Shown here: positions 63,663 to 64,000 of the stretch, piece by piece
Position numbering within the stretch: the first letter of the stretch is position 1
Layout: every line of letters begins with the position of its first letter
Source of the DNA: Bathymodiolus brooksi
Taxonomy: Eukaryota; Mollusca; Bivalvia; Mytilida; Modiolidae
DNA: 64,000 nucleotides
Assembly: GCA_963680875.1 (NCBI GenBank)
Contig: OY804589.1
Coordinates: 20,418,413 to 20,482,412, forward strand
Reading direction: 5' to 3'
The notes under the pieces: model-generated
Seen by the model: only the letters and a program-made list of their open reading frames with translations
Database searches by the model: none
Told to the model about the DNA's origin: nothing
Translations under genes and position numbers: made by a program

Positions 63663-63770
63663 AAATACCAGTTAAAACCGCTATGCGTATTGGTTTGTGC
63701 ATGAACGGTCGTGGGTTAAAATCCAGGCAAAAAACAAAGACTGTTAAATTGACATTGGTTACAATTCAGC
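63663..63770 (+). mobile_element. Possible tRNA-derived SINE fragment
   Basis: 'gtgggttaaaatccaggc' resembles a B box, followed by 'caaagactgttaaattgac', which matches the link region of the SINE-like elements at 54430 and 56771 ('aaagactgtaaaagtgat'). It is short and diverged. Confidence 0.4.
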
Positions 63771-64000
63771 CAATATCGCGGTAGTAAAGTGTAAATTAAG
63801 ATCTGTGATTGGTTTGTTATGTGTCGGGATGATGTGTCCATGGAACAACTGTTGATTATGTGTATCAGTAGTATCAATATCAAAGCTTAATATCTTATCA
63901 ATGGGGAACGTTTTGTCGCCATGATATAGATAGTAACTGGTTATTTCTCTATAGCCTCCAAGCATCTAATCACCCACACATTCAACAGTAATCTAAGTCA
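63771..64000. other. Right-edge stretch without a supported gene
   Basis: A 68-codon minus-strand open frame (63759-63965) lacks recognisable domain features and partly overlaps the SINE-like fragment, so it is not called as a gene. Confidence 0.4.

Overview
The window is eukaryotic, AT-rich and almost gene-free. It contains a very large satellite array, immunoglobulin-domain exons with consensus splice sites and phase 1-1 structure, and tRNA-derived SINE-like elements. The SINE tail wording (a 'ggctcggagtcggtataat' type motif) and a dispersed repeat ending in 'gtccctgacttggtac' resemble what I remember of marine bivalve genomes, most likely a mussel (Mytilus or a relative). That assignment is inference from recollection, not a database result.

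Positions 1-48565 are one continuous satellite array, cut by the left edge of the window. The basic monomer is 47 bp. I estimate roughly 900 monomers (non-core length divided by 47). The array is broken 23 times by a conserved 274-bp core that is partly made of diverged 47-bp monomers and partly (about 195 bp) unrelated to them. Core-to-core distances run from 1195 to 4017 bp and repeat in series, which exposes nested higher-order duplications: a 3530-bp shift repeated twice (0.8-7.8 kb), a 3902-bp unit twice (8.8-16.7 kb), a 9362-bp unit twice in tandem and almost identical (19.5-38.2 kb), a 4017-bp unit twice (36.9-45.0 kb), and a 1406-bp nested tandem inside the 4-kb unit. The array stops abruptly at the 3' end of the 23rd core. 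Short ORFs in the array are by-products of the repeat and I do not call them genes.

Positions 48566-52151 hold part of a minus-strand gene: two homologous Ig V-like domain exons (51240-51467, then 49220-48990), both phase 1-1, with the conserved cysteines and tryptophan at identical positions. A 32-bp minisatellite of about 29 copies lies in the intron between them. No signal peptide, transmembrane or terminal exons could be identified, so the gene is partial here and its next exon may lie beyond the satellite.

Positions 52152-59950 are a low-copy tandem of a unit of about 2.3-2.5 kb: two full copies, one with an internal deletion and one 5'-truncated. Each full unit carries a Ser/Leu-tRNA-like element and ends inside a second tRNA-derived SINE-like element. 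Copy 1 carries an extra insertion of about 130 bp. Positions 60600-61660 are an old, degraded minisatellite of about 59 bp. The rest is AT-rich DNA with no supportable gene except a possible broken coding exon at 63249-63644.

There is no operon-like organisation. The main interest is the architecture and recent evolution of the satellite, and the position of an immune-type Ig gene at its edge.
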